A DNA stretch of 64,000 nucleotides from Theropithecus gelada (Eukaryota > Chordata > Mammalia > Primates > Cercopithecidae). The translations under genes and the position numbers were made by a program. Shown here one piece after another: positions 47,239 to 57,658 of this stretch. Position 1 is the first letter of the stretch. Every line of letters starts with the position of its first letter. Location: contig NC_037668.1 of assembly GCF_003255815.1 (NCBI RefSeq), positions 62,988,178 through 63,052,177 on the forward strand, in the 5' to 3' direction. The notes beneath the pieces are model-generated. The model was not told where the DNA came from, did not search any database, and saw only the letters and a program-made list of their open reading frames with translations.

Positions 47239-47342
47239 GTACATGACCATGTTTACTCTTGATGTCTTTGCTCATTTCAGGTAGTCTGTATTTTTAGTTG
47301 AAATTATTTATGAAAATGTTGTTTTACAATATTGGGTTTACT

Positions 47343-47719
47343 GGCCGGGCATTAAAAAAGTTTTTTTAACTTTCAAAATATTGTTAAAGAATACAAATCA
47401 CTTTTGAAATAAAAAAGCCATATTGGCCAGGCCTGGTGGCTCACACCTGTAATCCCAGCACTTTGGGAGGCTGAGGGGGGCACATCACCTGAGGTCGGGA
47501 GTTCGAGACCAGCCTGACCAACATGGAGAAACCCTATCTCTACTAAAAATACAAAAATTAGCCAAGTGTGGTGGCATATCCCTGTAATACCAGCTATTCG
47601 GGAGGCTGAGGCAGGAGAATCACTTGAACTCGGGAGGTGGAGGTTGCAGTGAGCCAAGATCGCGCCATTGCACTCCAGCCTGGGCAACAAGAGCGAAACT
47701 CCGTTGCAAAAAAAAAAAA
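47343..47719 (+). mobile_element. Alu whose 5' end has been overwritten by an inverted copy
   Basis: GGCCGGGCAT at 47343-47352 looks like the original Alu start. It is followed by foreign sequence (to 47425) and then a second Alu start, GGCCAGGCCTGG, continuing to the A-tail. The tail grows into a TG/TA/GA microsatellite. TTTACT at 47337-47342 recurs after the microsatellite (about 47790), a possible target-site duplication. Confidence 0.75.
47361..47461. repeat. Inverted repeat arm 1 (101 bp)
   Basis: Matches the reverse complement of 48220-48320 at 100 of 101 positions by eye. It spans non-Alu flank (47361-47425) and the first 36 bases of the Alu. Confidence 0.88.
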
Positions 47720-47732
47720 AGATATATATGTA

Positions 47733-47786
<54 letters not shown>

Positions 47787-47788
47787 AT
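47720..47788. repeat. Compound TA/TG/TA/GA microsatellite
   Basis: ATATATGTATG, (TG)n, (TA)n and (GA)n in succession, grown from an Alu A-tail. Confidence 0.92.
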
Positions 47789-47943
47789 TTACTACTTGCT
47801 TAACTGGTATTCTTTATACAGAAATAGTATTTGTTGAATAAATGTGCATTAAATATTCATATAGAGTTCTATAAGCAGCAGTTTTGTTCATGCATTTGTT
47901 TATACATGTTTATGCATTTGAAATACATGTTTTTAGAGTATGG

Positions 47944-48256
47944 CTTTTTTTTTTTTTTTTTTTTTTTTGAGATGGAGCCTCACTCTGTCTCCCATCCTGG
48001 AGTGCAGTGGTGTGATCTCTGCTCACTGCAACCTCTGCCTCCCTGGTTCAAGCAATTCTCCTGCCTCAGCCTCCCAAGTAGCTAGGATTGCAGACGCCCA
48101 CCACCAGGCCTGGATAATTTTTTTGTAATTTTAGTAGAGATGAGGTTTCACTATATTGGTCAGGCTGGTATCGAACTCCTGACCTCAAGTGATCCACCCG
48201 CCTCAGCCTCCCAATCCCTGTGCTGGGATTACAGGTGTGAGCCACCAGGCCTGGCC
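47944..48256 (-). mobile_element. Alu, partner of the inverted pair
   Basis: Minus-strand Alu with T26. Possible duplication TATGGCTTTTTT (left) and TATAGCTTTTTT (right). A few extra bases (AATCCCT) interrupt the CCAAAGTGCTGGG block. Confidence 0.9.
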
Positions 48257-48320
48257 AATATAGCTTTTTTATTTCAAAAGTGATTTGTATTCTTTAACAA
48301 TATTTTGAAAGTTAAAAAAA
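48220..48320. repeat. Inverted repeat arm 2 (101 bp)
   Basis: Partner of 47361-47461. It comprises the end of the minus-strand Alu and the L1ME-like flank beyond it. Confidence 0.88.
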
Positions 48321-48430
48321 AAAACAAACACGAAGAAATATAGTGTATCTCTCATAGATAACAAATCCTGTCATTTTGGTGTATAGCCTTCTTTCCAGCA
48401 TGTGAGATTTGCATATATACTTCTTATTTG
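48257..48430 (+). mobile_element. L1ME-like 3' UTR sequence, source of an inverted copy
   Basis: Sequence after the minus-strand Alu (CACGAAGAAATATAGTG...CATTTTGGTGTATAGCCTTC) reads as decayed L1ME 3' UTR. Its first 64 bases recur inverted at 47361-47424. Confidence 0.55.
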
Positions 48431-49254
48431 ATAAGGAAAGGTTCAAGTTGCATATGTATTCTTGAAATCTGATTCACAGAATTAAAATTGAAAGCCAGAA
48501 AATCAAAATTATATCATTAATTGTTACAGTAAAGGATTTTTCTTATCTTTATGAAATAGGAAAAAATAGATGTGAATTATATATTTGTGAATTGATGAGG
48601 TGTGCATGGGATGAACTGGATGAACTCTGTGTAACAAATGTCTTTTATGTAGTTTTGTGTGTATTCGATTTGTTAGTGAACTTTGACCAAATATTAGTTT
48701 TAAAATTGATAAACTTAAAGGAATAGTAAATGCTATATATATACATATATATATAGTTTTAATTTTTAATTTTTGTGGGTCCATAGTAGATGTATATATT
48801 TACGAGGTAAGTACTGTTAATATTTTTAATTTTATAATGTCTCTTTATGTAAGTGCATTTGCTAACATTCTTTTCCTTAGAATAGTGAATTTTTATACAG
48901 TTTACCAAAATTGGTGAATTTAATAGCATTGATTAGGAACTTTCTTGTTAATTGTTCTTAAAACTTTGTACTAATTTTGGAATTTAAACTTTGTAGTAAA
49001 TTTGGAATTTTCCTTTTGTTCTCAAAGGAAAAAAAATCCCCACATCTTCATTGTTTTATCTTTTTCCAAAAGACTGTTCTTTTCCTGATACTGTATCAGG
49101 TACTAAAAGTTACTTGGATTCAGTCAATTGAAAGATGAGTCATAGTCCACAAGAGAGGGAGAAATAGGATGAAACATCTTAATTTTAAATTTATCCTTTA
49201 CTTTTAATTTAGCCAAAATCTATTAAATTTCTCATGTATTATATCTGCTGTGGT

Positions 49255-49500
49255 AGAGAAAGAACTGGAATTTAGAAGTAAGGCAGATGTAGATTTAATT
49301 CCAGACCTTATGTTCAAATACAGTTTTACCTTGGGGAAAGCAGCTAAGCTCCCTGAGTCCCAGTTTTTCTATCTGTAAATAACTGTAATACCACCTATGT
49401 CACTGGGATGTTTTTAGGATTATAGAAAGTAAGAATGAAAGAATGCCTAGTATATAACTGGGGCATTGTAGATGGTCATTTCTGCTACTTTCCTTTCTTC
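49255..49500 (+). mobile_element. MIR
   Basis: CCTTGGGGAAAGCAGCTAAGCTCCCTGAGTCCCAGTTTTTCTATCTGTAAA is the MIR core in sense orientation. Confidence 0.8.
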
Positions 49501-49504
49501 CTTA

Positions 49505-49800
49505 TATATAATTCATTCAACAAGCATTAGATATAATTTCTGTTTTGAGGGGCTGCCTGTCTCCTGAGAAAGACAGACATATAGATGAGTAAACAGAGAT
49601 GCCATGATGGAAGTATTCTGGGTACAGTGGGCCACAAAGGGAGCATAGTCAGCTCTACTTGATAGGGAAAGATGAGACTATCAGTGAAAGCTTCACAGAG
49701 GTAACTCTTGACCTGGGTCTTACAAATGAGGTTTGCTTTTACAGTCCTCATTAGGGAGGAGAGGGAAATGGGTTTAGAGATTTAGAAGACATTCCAGCAT
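49505..49800 (-). mobile_element. L2 fragment
   Basis: GAAAGCTTCACAGAGGTAACTCTTGACCTGGGTCTTACAAATGAGG reads as reversed L2. Confidence 0.55.
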
Positions 49801-50289
49801 TCAGGCATATGTTCACTTTACTGTGTATTTATTTTAATGTCAAGTTTCACATATTGATTCTTTAAGAAGGAAGATTGCTCTTAAAATCTCCTAATTGGTG
49901 CTGGACATACTTTATAAATTATCCTGAATGTGTGATATGTTAATAATACTTAGCATTCTTTGCTGCTGAATCCCTAATTGGGTGAAGACTTAAGATAATG
50001 GACTCTGGTTGTTTGTATTTGGACACCTGTGATACCCCAGGTTTGCTCTCATTTTACGCTTACAGAGTATTTTTTTAATTATTAGTGGTAGACTATTTGC
50101 CAATAAGTTGCCTAATAAGTTTACTAATTTCCTTAAATTCATATTTATAAGCACCTTTGGGGGGTTATTTCAATTTATAGGATGATACAGTATAAAAGCA
50201 TGAACTTCCTGTTATTTAATGTTTTTAAAACTATGGTTATGACCTATTAATAGACCCTGAAATTAATTACTAGGTTATAACCAGCATTA

Positions 50290-50596
50290 TTTTTTTTCTT
50301 TTTTTTGAGACAGAATCTTGCTCTGTCGCCCAGGCTGGAGTGCAGTGGCACGATCTCGGCTCACTGTAACCTCCGCCTCCTGCGTTCAAGTGATTCTCCT
50401 GCCTCAGCCTCCCGAACAGCTGGGATTACAGGCATCTGCCACCACTCCCAGATAATTTTTTTTTTTTTTGTATTTTTGTAGAGATGGTGTTTCACCATGT
50501 TGGCCTGGCTGGTCTTGAACTCCTGACCTCAGGCGATCCACCCACCTCGGCCTCCCAAAGTGCTGGGATTACAGTAGTGAGCCACTGAGCCCGGCC
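50290..50596 (-). mobile_element. Alu upstream of exon H
   Basis: Minus-strand Alu, GCATTA duplication. Confidence 0.92.
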
Positions 50597-50902
50597 GCAT
50601 TACTTTTTTAATGAAATAGAATAGATTGGAAAATATCAAAAAATAACATGCATTACTTGTTATCATGATATTTATTCCTGTGTAAAACTGTTTTCAGTTT
50701 TATTACATACATGCATAATACACAAATGCAAAATCTCGGAAGTATGTGTGTACCATGAAACTTCTTATTGAGGATTACAGTCATAAAAGTTTGAAAATCA
50801 CTGATTTCAAGTATTTCAAAAGTGTTGAGTATAAACATTTCAAAGAATTATGCTTTTACTAGGAATTTAGTAAAAATGAATGTTGTTTTATTCTCTTAAT
50901 AG

Positions 50903-51053
50903 AAATCAGCCAAAATTACACCATGTGCGCTTTGCAAATCATTGAGATCCTCAGCAGAAATGATTGAAAATACCAATAGCTTGGGGAAGACAGAGCTTTT
51001 CTGTTCTGTTAATTGCTTATCTGCTTACAGAGTTAAAATGGTTACTTCTGCAG
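50903..51053 (+). CDS. ZMYM4: ZMYM4 coding exon H (MYM finger 5)
   Basis: A 151-nt exon encoding one complete MYM finger: CALC, a Ser/Glu/Asn-rich core, LFCSVNC and LSAYRVKM. It starts on a codon boundary (Lys-Ser-Ala-Lys) and ends with the first base of a Gly codon. The acceptor is TCTCTTAATAG and the donor GTAATA. One finger per exon with variable phases is the pattern of the array from here on. Confidence 0.96.
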
Positions 51054-51529
51054 GTAATATTGGTTTCATAAACTATGAAATGTAATAGTTGAAAAATTAT
51101 GGTTATTGCTTTGTTTTTAAGGTTTTTTTTGGTTGATTTTTAAGGCAAATTTAACATATTTCAGATATTTGTTGTAAAATATCACCAGTTACCTTGATTG
51201 CTTATTTATTTACTTGCATGCCTATTTATGCATTTCCCCCTTACCAAAATGCTTTCATATGGCTTCTTTTATATATTTTCTTTATCCACACCTGATTTCT
51301 TTGAAGTTTCATTTATTTGGTAGGTTCAGGGTAGACTTTGATTAATTTAAATTGGAAAGAAAAATTTTCAGTATTAGGTTAGTTTTTGCCTATATGTGAC
51401 GTGGTTTAGTTTCAGTTCGTACAACTTACCCTGACCCTTGAATTTTCCTTTCTTGTATATTATTTAATTTCTCATACTTTTGTGTACATCTGTACATACT
51501 ATTCATTGGTTTTTTTTTTATTTGCTAAG

Positions 51530-51645
51530 GTGTACAAGTTCAGTGTAACAGTTGTAAAACCTCAGCAATTCCTCAGTATCACCTAGCCATGTCAGATGGA
51601 AGTATACGCAACTTCTGCAGCTACAGCTGTGTGGTAGCTTTCCAG
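51530..51645 (+). CDS. ZMYM4: ZMYM4 coding exon I (MYM finger 6)
   Basis: A 116-nt exon encoding MYM finger 6: CNSC, a QYHLAMSDGS core that closely resembles the equivalent ZMYM2 finger, then NFCSYSC and VVAFQ. It begins with two bases completing Gly and ends on a codon boundary. The acceptor is T-rich followed by GCTAAG; the donor is GTATGG. A MaLR solo LTR begins 48 bp into the following intron. Confidence 0.96.
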
Positions 51646-51692
51646 GTATGGCTTCAGGAACCTTCCTCTTCTTCAGTCAGTGAGTCACCTAC

Positions 51693-52372
51693 TGTATGAG
51701 TCTGTTCTTGCACTGCTCTAAAGAAATACCCTAGACTGGGTAATTTATAAAGAAAGAGGTTTAAGTGGCTCACAGTTCCACAGGCTGTACAGGTAGCATG
51801 GCTGGAGAGGCCTCAGGAAACTTTCTTTTTTTTTCTTTTTTTTTTGAGAGTCTTGCTCTGTCGCCCAGGCTGGAGCGCAGTGGCGCGATCTTGACTCACT
51901 GCAAGCTCCGCTTCCCGGGTTCACGCCATTCTCTCTCAGCCTCCCGAGTAGCTGGGACCACACTGCCCACCACCACGCCCGGCTATTTTTTTTGTATTTT
52001 AGTAGAGACGGGGTTTCACCATGTTAGCCAGGATGGTCTTGATCTGGTGACCTCGTGATCCACCCGCCTTGGCCTCCCAAAGTGTTGGGATTACAGGCGT
52101 GAGCCCCTGGGCCCGGCCAGGAAACTTTCAATTATGGCGGAAGGCGAAGGGGAAGCAGGCACGTCTTACATGATGGGATCAAGAGGAAAGAGAGAAGTGG
52201 GGAGGTGCTACACTTTTAAACAACCAGATTTCCTGAGAACTCACTAGCAACAGAATAGCAGGGGAGAAATCCACCCGCATGATCCAGTCGCTTCCTGCCA
52301 GGCTCCTCCCCCAACATTGGGGATTACGATTGGACATAAGATTTGGTCAGGGACACAAATTCAAACCTATCA
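51693..52372 (-). mobile_element. Solo LTR of the ERVL-MaLR (MST/THE1) group, with Alu insertion
   Basis: Read on the minus strand, this is a MaLR LTR from TGATA to ...TACA. A 5-bp host duplication CCTAC (51688-51692 and 52373-52377) flanks it. About 376 bp remain after removing the inserted Alu. No internal retroviral sequence is present, so it is a solo LTR in antisense orientation to ZMYM4. Confidence 0.9.
51826..52117 (-). mobile_element. Alu inserted in the MaLR LTR
   Basis: Minus-strand Alu from poly-T to GGGCCCGGCC, with a 12-bp duplication CAGGAAACTTTC at 51814-51825 and 52118-52129. Confidence 0.92.
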
Positions 52373-52619
52373 CCTACTATAGTAATGCACATTTATTAGG
52401 TGTTTGCTAGGGCCTGGATTGTGTAAGTTTCTATGTCATTCCTATTAAACTTGGATTTGTAGTTCATTCTGTATTTGGAGTTTCATTTAACTGCCCTCTA
52501 TAAAATTGAATGGTACTTTTATCACCCATATTATCTATTGGGAAGATATTATTTTTGAGGAAGATTATTAGTTAAATTGTTTTATTTTTTCATCATAAAT
52601 GAGACTCCCCCCATTCCGT

Positions 52620-52730
52620 TATAAGCTACTCAGAGGCAGGAACATTGCCTGTTAATAGATGTACCTTACATGCCTAGAACTGTGCTTGGCATATGTAGGC
52701 ACGCGATACTTCTTTGTTTTAACAAAGATT
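52620..52730 (+). mobile_element. L2 3' fragment upstream of exon J
   Basis: CAGAGGCAGGAACATTGCC...ACATGCCTAGAACTGTGCTTGGCATATGTAGGC is the L2 tail region, ending about 35 bp before the exon J acceptor. Confidence 0.7.
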
Positions 52731-52763
52731 AAATTGATCCTTTTCGTTGTTTTGTTTTTCCAG

Positions 52764-53039
52764 AATTTATTCAACAAACCAACTGGAATGAATTCTTCAG
52801 TAGTGCCCTTGTCTCAGGGCCAAGTAATTGTAAGCATCCCCACAGGTTCCACAGTGTCAGCTGGAGGAGGTAGCGCGTCTGCTGTTTCTCCCACCTCCAT
52901 CAGTAGCTCTGCTGCGGCTGGTCTCCAGCGTCTTGCTGCCCAGTCCCAGCATGTTGGGTTTGCACGAAGTGTTGTGAAACTCAAATGTCAACACTGTAAC
53001 CGTCTTTTTGCCACAAAACCAGAACTTCTTGACTATAAG
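52764..53039 (+). CDS. ZMYM4: ZMYM4 coding exon J (Ser/Val/Ala-rich linker and start of MYM finger 7)
   Basis: A 276-nt exon (92 codons, phase 0 both ends). The first 60 or so residues form a low-complexity linker rich in Ser, Val, Gly and Ala (for example STVSAGGGS and SISSSAAAG) that separates finger 6 from finger 7. The exon then enters finger 7 with CQHC, a LFATKPELL core and a Tyr-Lys end. The acceptor is TTTTTCCAG and the donor GTAAAG. The Ser/Ala linker is the segment of this gene most likely to vary between primates. Confidence 0.96.
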
Positions 53040-53211
53040 GTAAAGTATAGCTTGTTCATAAGATTTTGAGTATACATAGGTCTATTTGTAAAATTATTTT
53101 TAACTTTGCATCTCCCAAAATTACACTATTAGTTTTGAAAGTAAGGGAGATACGGAGTTCCATAAGACAAACCAAATGTTTAATTAGTACTTAATGATTA
53201 TTTCTTTGCAG

Positions 53212-53362
53212 GGCAAAATGTTTCAGTTCTGTGGCAAGAATTGTTCTGATGAATATAAGAAAATAAATAATGTAATGGCAATGTGTGAATATTGTAAAAT
53301 TGAGAAAATTGTAAAGGAGACTGTTCGGTTCTCAGGTGCTGACAAGTCATTCTGTAGTGAAG
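53212..53362 (+). CDS. ZMYM4: ZMYM4 coding exon K (end of MYM finger 7, most of finger 8)
   Basis: A 151-nt exon starting Gly-Lys-Met. It finishes finger 7 with FCGKNC and SDEYKK, then encodes CEYC, a KIEKIVKETVRF core and the FCSE of finger 8. The final Cys is contributed by exon L (Gly codon split, then Cys-Lys-Leu-Leu-Tyr-Lys). The acceptor is TTCTTTGCAG and the donor GTAAAG. The intron before it is 172 bp. Confidence 0.96.
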
Positions 53363-53958
53363 GTAAAGACAGAAGATTATCTTACCTACTGAGCATGTTG
53401 GTTGTTTTAAAAGCAGTTGATGATTTAAGCTTTCACTCTAGGGTTAATCTGTTTTATTGTTTATGTATAACGTAAATGCCTTTCCGATTCATTTACACTT
53501 AGTTCACTCTTTTTTGATCAGTTTTCTTATATTATGTGGATGTTAAAATGAAGTGAAAGATTTGCAGAGTATAATGCAGAAGAATGTGATGTGAACAACA
53601 TTTAACATCCTTAGGTTCCCCATTATTAGGTTGATGGGGACCTCAAAGATCTTCTAGTTCTTGTACTTATTTCTAAATGGAATGCCTTAAATTATGGTAA
53701 TATTCTAAGGTTATACTTTTATTGTTTTAAACAGCCATTATTTTTCTGAATATAAATGGTTTGAATATGCAAATTAACATGTGGAAGATTGTTTTCCTTA
53801 TTTAGATAACTATTCTGTATGTTTATAATGTTTTATTTTACTCTAAAGCGGTATTAAGTTAGCCTTCTAGAGCAAGGGCTTTCAAACCTTTTGATAACAC
53901 AAAAGAAGAAATACATTTACACTGTGACCCGTGTATTTTAACATACCGAAATAAAAAT

Positions 53959-54250
53959 TTTGTTTTTTGAGACAGAGTCTTGCTCTGTCACCCAGGCTGG
54001 AATGCCATGGAGCGATCTCGGCTCACTGCAACCTCTGCCTCCTGGGTTCAAGCAATTCTCTTGCCTCAGCCTCCAGAGTAGCTGGGATTACAGGCACCCG
54101 CCACCACACCTGGATGATTTTTGTATTTTTAGTAGAGACGGGGCTTCACCATGTTGGCCAGGCTGGTCTGGAACTCCTGACCTCAGGTGATCCACCCACC
54201 TTGGCCTCCCAGAGTGCTGGGATTACAGGTGGGAGTCACTATGCCTGGCC
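53959..54250 (-). mobile_element. Alu in intron K-L
   Basis: Minus-strand Alu from GTTTTTTGAGACAG to TATGCCTGGCC. Confidence 0.92.
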
Positions 54251-54323
54251 CCAAAAGTTTCATGAAATAAAACCAATGCAGTTTAATGCTTTCTCTTCTG
54301 TCCTATCCTGTCTTATATAATTT

Positions 54324-54324
<1 letters not shown>

Positions 54325-54355
<31 letters not shown>

Positions 54356-54357
54356 CT
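54325..54357. repeat. (AAAAC)n simple repeat
   Basis: Run of AAAAC/AAAAAC units between the two minus-strand Alus of intron K-L. Confidence 0.9.
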
Positions 54358-54439
54358 AGTATAGATAATCTACGTTGATCTCTTGATCTGTGAACTGGTC
54401 AGGACCCAAGTGTGAACATTTTGTCCTAGGCCACTTATT

Positions 54440-54583
54440 TTTCTTTTTTTGTTGTTTTTGTTTTTATTTGAGATGGGGTCTTGCCATGTTGCCCAGGCTG
54501 ATCTCAAACTGCTGGGCTCAAGCAATCCTCCCGCCAGCCTCCCAAAGTGTTCGGATTACAGGTGTGAGCCACTGCACCCGGCC
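54440..54583 (-). mobile_element. Alu right monomer (FRAM-like)
   Basis: Single-arm minus-strand Alu with duplication TGTCCTAGGCCACTTA/TGTCCTAGACCATTTA on either side. It ends about 73 bp before exon L. Confidence 0.88.
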
Positions 54584-54656
54584 TGTCCTAGACCATTTAA
54601 AGATGCAGAAAACTAATATTTCTACCTAATTTAATTTTATCTTTCCTGATTTTTAG

Positions 54657-54829
54657 GTTGCAAATTGCTTTATAAACATGACTTGGCAAAACGCTGGGGA
54701 AATCACTGTAAAATGTGCAGTTATTGTTTACAGACATCTCCCAAATTGGTACAGAATAATTTAGGAGGGAAAGTGGAAGAGTTCTGTTGTGAAGAATGCA
54801 TGTCCAAATATACAGTTTTGTTCTATCAG
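54657..54829 (+). CDS. ZMYM4: ZMYM4 coding exon L (end of finger 8, MYM finger 9)
   Basis: A 173-nt exon that begins with two bases of Gly followed by the last Cys of finger 8 and LLYKHDLAKRWG. This block is strongly conserved in the ZMYM2/3/4 group. It then encodes finger 9: CSYC, a Leu/Val/Asn/Gly core, EFCCEEC and MSKYTVLFYQ. It ends on a codon boundary at donor GTAAAT; the acceptor is CTGATTTTTAG. The frame runs open beyond the donor for about 60 nt only. Confidence 0.96.
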
Positions 54830-55221
54830 GTAAATAGAATTCACATTCCTGTGTTTTTCAAGCTAGGGCATAAATTATTCCCTTTTTAAATTTCATGTCA
54901 TATAAAGGACAATTTAATTATTTAAAACTTTAAAGTATTAAATGTTTTATGCCTTCTAGCAATTAATATAAGATTTAGAAAGACTTTAATGTTGTTGAAG
55001 TTTTCTTTCTTTTGTTTTTAATTTCCTGTAGGAGACATATCAGTCTTAAGACATTAGAACATTTAAACTTATAATTTTATTCATTTATTATTTAAATAAA
55101 GTGAATTTGTCTTCTGAAGTCTGAGGAAGATAGACCTTATTTTTATTTCACTTTGTTTTTTAATTGCTGTAGAGTGAAGTCTGTATGTTACATGTTTTTT
55201 TAAAAAAATTAGTATAAAATT

Positions 55222-55513
55222 AGCCGGGCGCGGTGGCTCACGCCTGTAATCCCAGCACTTTGGGAGGCTGAGGTGGGCAGATCACGAGGTCAGGAGTTTG
55301 AGACCATCCTGGCTAACATGATGAAACCCTGTCTGTACTAAAAACACAAAAAAATTAGCTGGGCGTGGTGGCAGGCACCTGTAGTCCCACCTACTGGGGA
55401 GGCTGAGGCAGGAGAATGGCGTGAACCTGGGAGGTGGAGCTTGCAGTGAGCAGAGATTGCGCCACTGCACTCCAGCCTGGGTGACAGAGCGAGACTCCGT
55501 CTCAAAAAAACAA
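55222..55513 (+). mobile_element. Young Alu (Y-like)
   Basis: Plus-strand Alu close to consensus (GCCGGGCGCGGTGGCTCACGCC). GTATAAAAT duplication. Confidence 0.93.
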
Positions 55514-55661
55514 AAGGTATAAAATAATTGATAAAGACAAACTTTAATTTTGTGATCGAAATTCTAAGTTAATTTCCTCACTTGTTATGTGTGTCCTATT
55601 TTTGTCCTGTCAGACTGCAGATTATTTGTTTCTTACTCCTTGACTACCTTCTTTTTTTTAG

Positions 55662-55812
55662 ATGGCCAAATGTGATGCTTGTAAGCGACAGGGTAAACTC
55701 AGTGAGTCCTTGAAATGGCGCGGGGAAATGAAACATTTCTGTAACCTGCTTTGTATCTTAATGTTCTGTAATCAGCAAAGTGTATGTGACCCGCCTTCAC
55801 AAAATAATGCAG
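55662..55812 (+). CDS. ZMYM4: ZMYM4 coding exon M (last MYM-type finger of the array)
   Basis: A 151-nt exon encoding Met-Ala-Lys, CDAC, a Lys/Arg/Gln/Gly/Leu core, WRGEMKHFC (a segment shared with ZMYM2) and NLLC, then CNQQ and a Pro/Ser/Gln/Asn linker. The acceptor is CTTTTTTTTAG and the donor GTAAAA. It ends with one base of an Ala codon. This is the last Cys-rich exon in the window; exons N onward contain no CxxC pairs. Confidence 0.96.
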
Positions 55813-56192
55813 GTAAAATTAACCTTAAGTACTGAATGGAGTCTTTGGTCAATACTAGAAACTACTGTTCTTTTACAGATCAGGAACTGTGTAAACAGTT
55901 GTCATTAATTTCATGAAACCTCATTTTCCTTGTATTCAGTATCATTAACATTTAGTTTTTTTTTTGTTGAACACCTTAGATTAAAGCTGAGTAAAATGAG
56001 TTTTTTATTAAATAGGTTTCTTTGAGAATATTGAATCAAATAAACTCTGTAAGAACTGAAGTTTATGGGAAAGGATAACAGTTAATGGTTTGTAACTGAG
56101 TATAATTGGCTTCCTTAAAAAATCCTTTGAGACTACTTATAACAAAAGACATAAAGTCAAAATCACATGACCTTTTAAATATACCATATGCA

Positions 56193-56363
56193 GGCCAGGT
56201 GTGATGGTTCATGCCTGTAGTCCCACCACCTTTCGAATGCTGAGGTGGGAGGACGGCTTGAGGCCAGGAGTTCAAGGGTTCAGTGAGCTGTGACCACAGC
56301 ACTGCAATCCCAGCTGGATGATAGAGTGAGACCCTGCCTTTAAAAAATTAAAATAAAATAAAA
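56193..56363 (+). mobile_element. Alu with large internal deletion
   Basis: Plus-strand Alu start and end joined after loss of the middle; tail TTAAAATAAAATAAAA. Confidence 0.8.
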
Positions 56364-56384
56364 CTATATGTCATGTCATGGGTG

Positions 56385-56800
56385 TGACTAGTTGGGGCCA
56401 GTGTCATGGGGCTGTAAAGGAATTTACCAAGAAAGTCATAGGTAAAGGCAGATTTATTAGAGAAAGTGTGAAAATATGTTGCAAGGTTTCAGTGAGCAGC
56501 ACAGCAGAGAAGGGGAAGTCTGCAAAGAGGCAGGGGCTTGAGGGAAGTTTTATAAGGTCCTGCTGTAGGGAGCTACTTACAGAATGAAGCCATGCTCCAT
56601 GCTCCTGGGGCTACCTGTAGGAGGCGATCTCTCAGAGTAATTACTCATTGTTCTCCCCGACCTGGTGCCCCTTCCTCTTTGTTGCTTACTTATCGTATCA
56701 GGACTTATCTTATCAAGACTATACACTGTGTGCAGAGTTAGGCCATTTTATCTCAGAAAATTTATTATTTAAAAACAAACAACACTAGTATCATCCTGAA
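56385..56800. repeat. Possible LTR-like interspersed sequence, unclassified
   Basis: A GGAATTTACCAAGAAAGTCATAGG...GGCAGATTTATTAGAGAAAGTG block followed by Gly/Ser-type purine-rich sequence and TTTTATAAGGTCCTGC looks like an old retroviral LTR. I could not assign a family or ends. Confidence 0.4.
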
Positions 56801-57079
56801 AGTGAGAAGAATTTTAAGTATAGTCTCCTTACAAATAAAAGCAAAATCTATACGAGCCTACTCCAAAACTTAAAAAAAAAAATTCTTTCTATATAAAGGC
56901 AAGATTTAAGAAAAACATTAGGCTTAATTGTCCATTAAACCTAACCTGTGATCTTCATTGGTATTGTGTGTTTGGGGATTTGCATTGTTGGTTGTTAAGT
57001 TAGACTATTTGTTGCATTTTCATGTAAAGATAAAGTAAATAGAAAACTTTCAAGTTTTACTAGTTAAAAAGTAGAAAAC

Positions 57080-57371
57080 CAGGGCACGGTGGCTCACGCC
57101 TGTTACCACAGCACTTTGGGAGGCTGAGGCAGGCGGATCACGAGGTCAGGAGTTCGAGACCATCCTGGCCAACATGGTGAAACTCTGTCTCTACTAAAAT
57201 ACAAAAAATTAACTGGGCGTGGTAGTACACACCTGTAGTCCCAGCTACTTGGGAGGCTGAGGCAGGAGAATCGCTTGAACCCGGGAGGCAGAGGTCACAG
57301 TGAGCTGAGATCACGCCACTGCACTCCAGCCTGGGCGGCAGAGCAAGACTCTGTCTCCAAAAAAAAAAGAA
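57080..57371 (+). mobile_element. Alu upstream of exon N
   Basis: Plus-strand Alu, duplication AGAAAACCA on both sides. Confidence 0.92.
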
Positions 57372-57517
57372 AACCAAAACCCAGTTAATCGTACAGTGAC
57401 TTTGCTCCAACAGAAATTACTCAAACCTGAAAACATTGTTTAACTTCCTTGCAATAGTTTCTGTGTAAGTACATATAAATCACATGAGGTTTCCTTATTT
57501 TTGTTTATTTTAATCAG

Positions 57518-57658
57518 CAAGTATTTCCATGGTTCAAGCTGCTTCAGCAGGACCCCCATCTCTGAGAAAAGATTCGACTCCAGTTATAGCCAATGTAGTA
57601 TCATTGGCAAGTGCCCCTGCTGCTCAGCCCACAGTGAATTCTAACAGTGTCTTACAAG
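57518..57658 (+). CDS. ZMYM4: ZMYM4 coding exon N (Ser/Ala/Val-rich linker)
   Basis: A 141-nt exon that encodes about 47 residues of low-complexity linker rich in Ala, Ser, Val, Pro and Asn (for example MVQAASAGPPS and VVSLASAPAAQ). It starts with two bases completing Ala and ends with one base of a Gly codon. The acceptor is TTTTAATCAG and the donor GTAGGC. As the length is a multiple of three and the flanking phases match, skipping would keep the frame. Confidence 0.95.

Larger units (their letters stand above)
47239..50902 (+). other. ZMYM4: ZMYM4 intron G-H
   Basis: This 3.7 kb intron carries the inverted Alu pair with the 101-bp inverted duplication, a compound microsatellite, L1ME-like sequence (about 48257-48430), MIR, L2 and one further minus-strand Alu. 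The stretches 48430-49250 and 49800-50280 show only AT-rich sequence to me. Confidence 0.85.
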
